This document shows, piece after piece, positions 5,230 to 8,028 of a stretch of 8,028 nucleotides of DNA. Positions within the stretch are counted from its first letter, which is position 1, and every line of letters begins with the position of its first letter. The notes below the pieces were generated by a model. The model was not told where the DNA came from. It ran no database searches and was given only the letters and a program-made list of their open reading frames with translations. Origin of the DNA: Nitrospinae bacterium CG22_combo_CG10-13_8_21_14_all_47_10 (GTDB lineage: Bacteria; Nitrospinota; Nitrospinia; Nitrospinales; VA-1); the NCBI GenBank assembly GCA_002786505.1, contig PCTK01000225.1, positions 1 through 8,028 of the forward strand, read 5' to 3'. Both the position numbers and the translations under genes were made by a program.

Positions 5230-5754
5230 TCAGTGGTTGGGCGTGCTTGCGGCGATCCGATCCATTAGGGCGAAGAAGACGCCGCTCAGAACAAAGGCCA
5301 TGTGGATGGTTACCTTCCACAAGAACATTTCTGTGTTTGCTTCGGTCGGTTCGGCGGGAATTTCCATGAATGTCCTCAGAAGGTGGATGGCGGAAATTGC
5401 GACAATGGCGCCGATTACCTTTAACTTGAGTCCGCTGAAGTCAACTTTACCCATCCAGTCCGGCCTGTCTGAATGCCCCTCTGTATCGATTTTGGAGACG
5501 AAAATTTCGTAACCGGAGAAAATGATCATTAGCAATAAAGATCCGACCAGAGTGATGTCTATCAGGGCCAAAACGCCAATGATCACCTGGCTTTCGGGGG
5601 CGGTGAAAACATGGATGATCAGATGGGCAAGCTCTTGCGCAAATTTTATGAAAAGCAGTGTGATGCTGACGACCAGCCCAAGAAAAAATGGGGCCAGTAG
5701 CCACCTGCTGTTGAAAATGAATTTTTCTAAAAAACGTTCGACTTTGTTGGACAT
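5230..5754 (-). CDS. yqhA: YqhA / UPF0114 family four-helix membrane protein
   Basis: This 174-residue inner-membrane protein belongs to the YqhA family (UPF0114), whose function is not settled. Family blocks seen are RFLE (7-10), SRWLLAP (16-22), ALIDITLVGSLLLMIIFSGYE (63-83), GYEIFVS (81-87), LKVIGAIVAISAIHLLRTFM (111-130) and IHMAFVLSGVF (150-160). Membrane helices lie at about 18-37, 57-80, 110-131 and 146-165. Histidines at 44 (QELAH), 124 (SAIHLLR) and 151 (TIHMAF) fall in or beside helices at places also histidine in E. coli YqhA as I remember it; haem or metal binding is only a hypothesis. AGGAG (5764-5760) lies 5 nt before the ATG. Tight spacing to the cytochrome c gene suggests a joint role. 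Confidence 0.93.
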   Translation of the reverse strand: MSNKVERFLEKFIFNSRWLLAPFFLGLVVSITLLFIKFAQELAHLIIHVFTAPESQVIIGVLALIDITLVGSLLLMIIFSGYEIFVSKIDTEGHSDRPDWMGKVDFSGLKLKVIGAIVAISAIHLLRTFMEIPAEPTEANTEMFLWKVTIHMAFVLSGVFFALMDRIAASTPNH

Positions 5755-5839
5755 CGTTTCTCCTGATTGAAATGAGAGCGGGGGAACATCCCTTTTTGGC
5801 TTTGGTAGCCGGGGAAACAGCGACCCCTGGGTTTTGAAA

Positions 5840-5869
5840 ATATTAACTCCAATCGGCCTGGTGGTTCAA
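5840..5869 (-). promoter_or_regulatory. Possible yqhA operon promoter
   Basis: On the - strand TTGAAC (5869-5864) and TAATAT (5845-5840) are 18 nt apart, each matching four of six consensus bases. The -35 lies within a small inverted repeat (GGTT-C-AACC, 5863-5871) that touches the oxyR stop codon. yqhA may therefore be read from its own promoter as well as from oxyR, 116 nt upstream. Confidence 0.3.
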
Positions 5870-5870
5870 C

Positions 5871-6836
5871 CTATTTAAATGAAGACAGGCCTATCACACG
5901 GTTTCTGGTTTGAGGATTTTTCAGGTCGCTGGGGAGGGAGGTGACGACATCTTTATATAGAGCTTCAATAATACTTTTTTTGAGGTAGGACCGCGTGTAA
6001 ACAATACTTACTTCCCTGGTCGGGATGGGTGATTTGAAAAACCGGACTTTTTTGCTTTGTTCAGAGGCGGACATTCCAAAAACCGCCAACCAGGGGAGCA
6101 GGGTGTATCCAAATTTCTGATCGACCAACCGCTTCAGGGTTTCCATGTTTCCGCTTTCAAAAACCAGGTTTTGCCGTTGGGTATTTCGGCTCCTTGTTTT
6201 TTTACAGATTTCAATCGCTTGATCCCTGAAGCAATGCCCTTCATTCAATAACCAGATATCGTCCGAACTTAAATCCTTTTCTGAAATTTTACTGAGAGAG
6301 AGGAGAGGATGGTTGGGGGAGAGGTAAGCTAAAAATGGTTCGTTGAAAATGGGCCGCTCAATGATCCCCTTATAATTTAAGGGCGTCACCATGATTCCAG
6401 CATCGACCCTGTCTTCCTTCAAGGCATGGATGATTTGCAGGGTTTGCAGTTCCTCCACAATCAACTTCACTTGCGGATAATTTTTTGTGAACCTTTCCAG
6501 GAAGAGCGGCAACAAGTAGGGCGCAAGAGTTGGAATGATGCCTAATTTAAATGTTCCGCTGATCTCGCCTTTTTCCGTTTTTATCAGTTCCTCAATTCTA
6601 AGAACCTCATTGAGCGCAATCCGGGCTTGCTCAACCACTTTTTGCCCGATAGCGGTTGGTTCCACCGGTTTTTTGGAGCGGTCAAAAAGCGTCACCTGCA
6701 ATTCTTCTTCCAGCTTCTGTATTTGCATGCTCAGTGTGGGTTGCGATACGAAACAGGATTTAGCGGCCTTGCCAAAATTGCGGTATTGAGCCACGGCTGA
6801 AATATAGCTGAGTTGTGTCAAAGTGATAGATTTCAT
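5871..6836 (-). CDS. oxyR: OxyR, LysR-type peroxide-sensing regulator
   Basis: This 321-residue transcription factor has an N-terminal winged helix-turn-helix (about 1-60; AAKSCFVSQPTLSMQIQKLE at 24-43 is the LysR recognition region) and an effector domain from about 90. OxyR identity rests on LLNEGHCFRDQAIEIC (196-211): Cys202 and Cys211 have the same nine-residue separation as the Cys199/Cys208 pair that forms a disulfide on oxidation by H2O2 in E. coli OxyR. ESGNMETLKRLV (227-238) and GYTLLPWLAV (243-252) are also typical. It would bind DNA as a tetramer and change contacts on oxidation. No SD precedes the ATG. It is divergent from a di-haem cytochrome c peroxidase, its likely target, with dyad symmetries in the shared intergenic region. 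Confidence 0.93.
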   Translation of the reverse strand: MKSITLTQLSYISAVAQYRNFGKAAKSCFVSQPTLSMQIQKLEEELQVTLFDRSKKPVEPTAIGQKVVEQARIALNEVLRIEELIKTEKGEISGTFKLGIIPTLAPYLLPLFLERFTKNYPQVKLIVEELQTLQIIHALKEDRVDAGIMVTPLNYKGIIERPIFNEPFLAYLSPNHPLLSLSKISEKDLSSDDIWLLNEGHCFRDQAIEICKKTRSRNTQRQNLVFESGNMETLKRLVDQKFGYTLLPWLAVFGMSASEQSKKVRFFKSPIPTREVSIVYTRSYLKKSIIEALYKDVVTSLPSDLKNPQTRNRVIGLSSFK

Positions 6837-6837
6837 C

Positions 6838-6855
6838 TATTGATATATAACAATA
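6838..6855. promoter_or_regulatory. Near-perfect 18-bp palindrome at the oxyR start
   Basis: TATTG-A-TATATA-A-CAATA is an inverted repeat with a single mismatched pair (6843 with 6850). It covers the predicted oxyR -10 and ends 2 nt from the oxyR start codon, so a bound regulator would block oxyR transcription. This fits autoregulation, common in LysR-type factors. It does not match the four ATAG/CTAT units of the E. coli OxyR consensus. Confidence 0.5.
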
Positions 6856-6873
6856 TTCGATTAGACTAATCAA
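6844..6873 (-). promoter_or_regulatory. Candidate oxyR promoter, possibly leaderless
   Basis: On the - strand TTGATT (6873-6868) and TATATA (6849-6844) are 18 nt apart. Only 7 nt separate this -10 from the oxyR ATG, so transcription would begin at or next to the start codon. The absence of any SD agrees with a leaderless message. A rival -35, perfect TTGACA at 6886-6881, is followed at 17 nt only by TAATCG. Confidence 0.4.
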
Positions 6874-6882
6874 TTGAAATTG
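6859..6882. promoter_or_regulatory. Two adjoining dyads in the oxyR-peroxidase region
   Basis: GATTAG-A-CTAATC (6859-6871) is a perfect 13-bp interrupted palindrome and CAATT-GA-AATTG (6871-6882) a 12-bp one. They adjoin the palindrome at 6838-6855, with centres about 18 and 30 bp from its centre, and overlap the -35 regions of both divergent promoters. They are candidate OxyR sites controlling both genes. Confidence 0.45.
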
Positions 6883-6909
6883 TCAATAATTGGATTGCCA
6901 GAATACAAA
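6880..6909 (+). promoter_or_regulatory. Possible peroxidase gene promoter
   Basis: TTGTCA (6880-6885) and TACAAA (6904-6909) are 18 nt apart, matching five and four of six consensus bases. The -35 lies on almost the same bases as a TTGACA on the other strand (6886-6881). A start near 6916 would give the peroxidase message a leader of nearly 200 nt, so a closer unseen promoter is possible. Confidence 0.3.
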
Positions 6910-7066
6910 AAACCAATTCTAATGGATATGATTAAGATGAATGGCAATTCGAAGGTGAATTGAGGAGGACAAAGGACAGGGTATTCAGCAACAGGATATC
7001 CTCAATGAGTTCTGGTTCGCCAGGAAACTGCTTCGAAATGGAAAACAGCCTGGATAATTAAAACGA

Positions 7067-7085
7067 AATTTTGGTTGGCAAAATT
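7067..7085 (+). promoter_or_regulatory. Inverted repeat upstream of the peroxidase gene
   Basis: AATTTTG and CAAAATT form a perfect 7-bp inverted repeat around a 5-nt spacer, 27 nt before the ATG at 7112. It could be an operator or a weak leader hairpin; it does not overlap the GGGGG SD at 7099-7103. Confidence 0.35.
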
Positions 7086-7111
7086 GAACCGTAAATATGG
7101 GGGTAATCACA

Positions 7112-8028
7112 ATGACAACAGGAAGTTTTGGAAAAAAGGAGATTGGGTTACTGGTTATGGTTTGGGCAGTGTTGCTTCTGATTGGAGGGTCAACCGGAGC
7201 CGTAGCGGCACCAGAGGAAAAATATGAGATCACCATCCCTTTAGGTCTGGATGAAGAACAATTTGTAATTCCGGAAGATAATCCTTTAACGAAAGAAAAA
7301 ATAGAGTTGGGGCGTTTTCTATTTTTTGATAAGCGTATGTCGCAGAACAATACTATTTCATGTTCCACGTGTCATATTCCGGCTCTGGCGTTTACGGATG
7401 GGCAACCGGTTTCCGCGGGGATCCATCGCCAGCAGGGCGGGCGAAGCGCCCCCACCTCGATCAACCGGGGTTTTAGCAAGGCCCAGTTCTGGGACGGGCG
7501 CGCAACCACCCTGGAGGAACAGTCTGTAGGGCCATTGACCAACCCGATTGAACATGGTTTTCCAAATAATGATGATGTGGTTGCCAGAATAAATAAAATC
7601 GAAGGCTACAAGAAACTCTTCAACAAGGCCTTTGGAACCAACAAGATTACTATTCAGCATGTAGGAAAGGCCATTGCATCTTTCCAAAGGACACTCATTT
7701 CGGGAAACAGCGCTTTTGACCGGTTTGATTATGAAGGGGAAGAAAAGGCTATTTCCGAAGCGGCCAAACGCGGTAAAATTCTATTTTTTGGTAAGGCCCG
7801 TTGTAACTTGTGCCATTTTGGAACTAATTTTTCCGATGAAAAGTTTCATAATGTTGGTATTGGCTGGGACGGTGAAACGGTGGATGTTGGGCGGTACCAT
7901 GTGTCTCACGACCAAAAAGATATTGGTGCCTTTAAAACGCCAACTTTGCGGGAGATTTCGACAACTGCCCCCTACATGCACGATGGTCGGTTCGTAACCC
8001 TGAAACAAGTGGTTGACCATTACAATCA
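7112..8028 (+). CDS. ccp: Di-haem cytochrome c peroxidase, 3' end cut by the window
   Basis: The visible 305 residues belong to a periplasmic enzyme of the bacterial CCP/MauG family that reduces H2O2 to water with electrons from cytochrome c. A signal peptide (basic 8-9, hydrophobic 11-25, cleavage near Ala32 in AVAAPEE) leads to two haem motifs: CSTCH (84-88) for the N-terminal, peroxidatic haem and CNLCH (231-235) for the C-terminal, electron-accepting haem. Met289 in PYMHDG is the expected ligand of the second haem; MauG has Tyr there, so a true peroxidase is favoured. Family blocks GRSAPTSINRGF (110-121), QFWDGRATTLEEQ (125-137) and GPLTNPIEHG (140-149) are present. The frame is open at 8028, so the C-terminal end is missing. 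ATG 7112 has GGGGGT 7 nt before it; an in-frame ATG at 7097 has no SD. Divergence from oxyR suggests peroxide-induced expression. Confidence 0.93.
   Translation, partial: MTTGSFGKKEIGLLVMVWAVLLLIGGSTGAVAAPEEKYEITIPLGLDEEQFVIPEDNPLTKEKIELGRFLFFDKRMSQNNTISCSTCHIPALAFTDGQPVSAGIHRQQGGRSAPTSINRGFSKAQFWDGRATTLEEQSVGPLTNPIEHGFPNNDDVVARINKIEGYKKLFNKAFGTNKITIQHVGKAIASFQRTLISGNSAFDRFDYEGEEKAISEAAKRGKILFFGKARCNLCHFGTNFSDEKFHNVGIGWDGETVDVGRYHVSHDQKDIGAFKTPTLREISTTAPYMHDGRFVTLKQVVDHYN

Noticed and set aside
5222..5320. N-terminal extension of the cytochrome c gene to 180 residues
   Set aside because: It would run back into yqhA and bury the signal peptide. The start at 5221 has AGGGG before it and gives a normal secreted cytochrome.
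4994..5512. + strand open frame of 172 codons opposite cytochrome c and yqhA
   Set aside because: It lies antisense across two confidently identified genes, and its product has no recognisable features. It is a shadow of their codon use.
6936..7060. Two overlapping open frames of 33-41 codons in the peroxidase upstream region
   Set aside because: Neither has a usual start codon near the GAGGAGG motif; ATT and TTG starts without a proper SD are not convincing.
6985..7687. - strand open frames of 127 and 109 codons opposite the peroxidase
   Set aside because: They are antisense to a gene with two haem motifs and all family blocks, and their products look random.

Overview
The window comes from a Gram-negative bacterium with moderate G+C and a c-type cytochrome periplasm. 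Two proteins carry signal peptides and CxxCH haem motifs, and the Shine-Dalgarno (SD) sites are of the AGGAG type. Nothing read here fixes the taxon. The gene mix (di-haem peroxidase, OxyR, small c-type cytochrome, YqhA, PykA-type pyruvate kinase, membrane hydroxylase) recalls Nitrospinota or delta-proteobacterial relatives, but that is a low-confidence impression. All genes look chromosomal and intact. I see no tRNA, rRNA, transposon or CRISPR array.

Layout. On the + strand, positions 154-2900 hold a membrane di-iron hydroxylase (sterol desaturase/fatty acid hydroxylase family), then pyruvate kinase, whose SD overlaps the previous stop codon, then two tiny membrane proteins overlapping by GTGA. 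On the - strand, 2911-3927 holds an unrecognised 116-residue acidic helical protein made of two diverged ~50-residue repeats, then a double-hairpin terminator region, then a small heat-shock protein (Hsp20). A divergent promoter region (about 3970-4136) separates hsp20 from a + strand single-domain CheY-like response regulator (4137-4508).

The right half looks like a redox-stress locus. On the - strand, in transcription order, are oxyR (6836-5871), yqhA/UPF0114 (5754-5230), a secreted mono-haem cytochrome c (5221-4778) and a previously uncounted 57-residue membrane peptide (4800-4627) whose start lies inside the cytochrome gene. Divergent from oxyR is a di-haem cytochrome c peroxidase (from 7112, cut by the window end). 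The 275-bp oxyR-peroxidase intergenic region holds three dyad symmetries and a pair of overlapping -35-like hexamers.

Inference: OxyR, with both redox cysteines conserved, probably senses peroxide and controls the peroxidase that removes it with electrons from cytochrome c. The downstream YqhA-cytochrome c-small peptide trio may be a membrane-to-periplasm electron-transfer module. This trio is the best candidate for an undescribed system, because YqhA has no settled function and carries three histidines in or beside its membrane helices.
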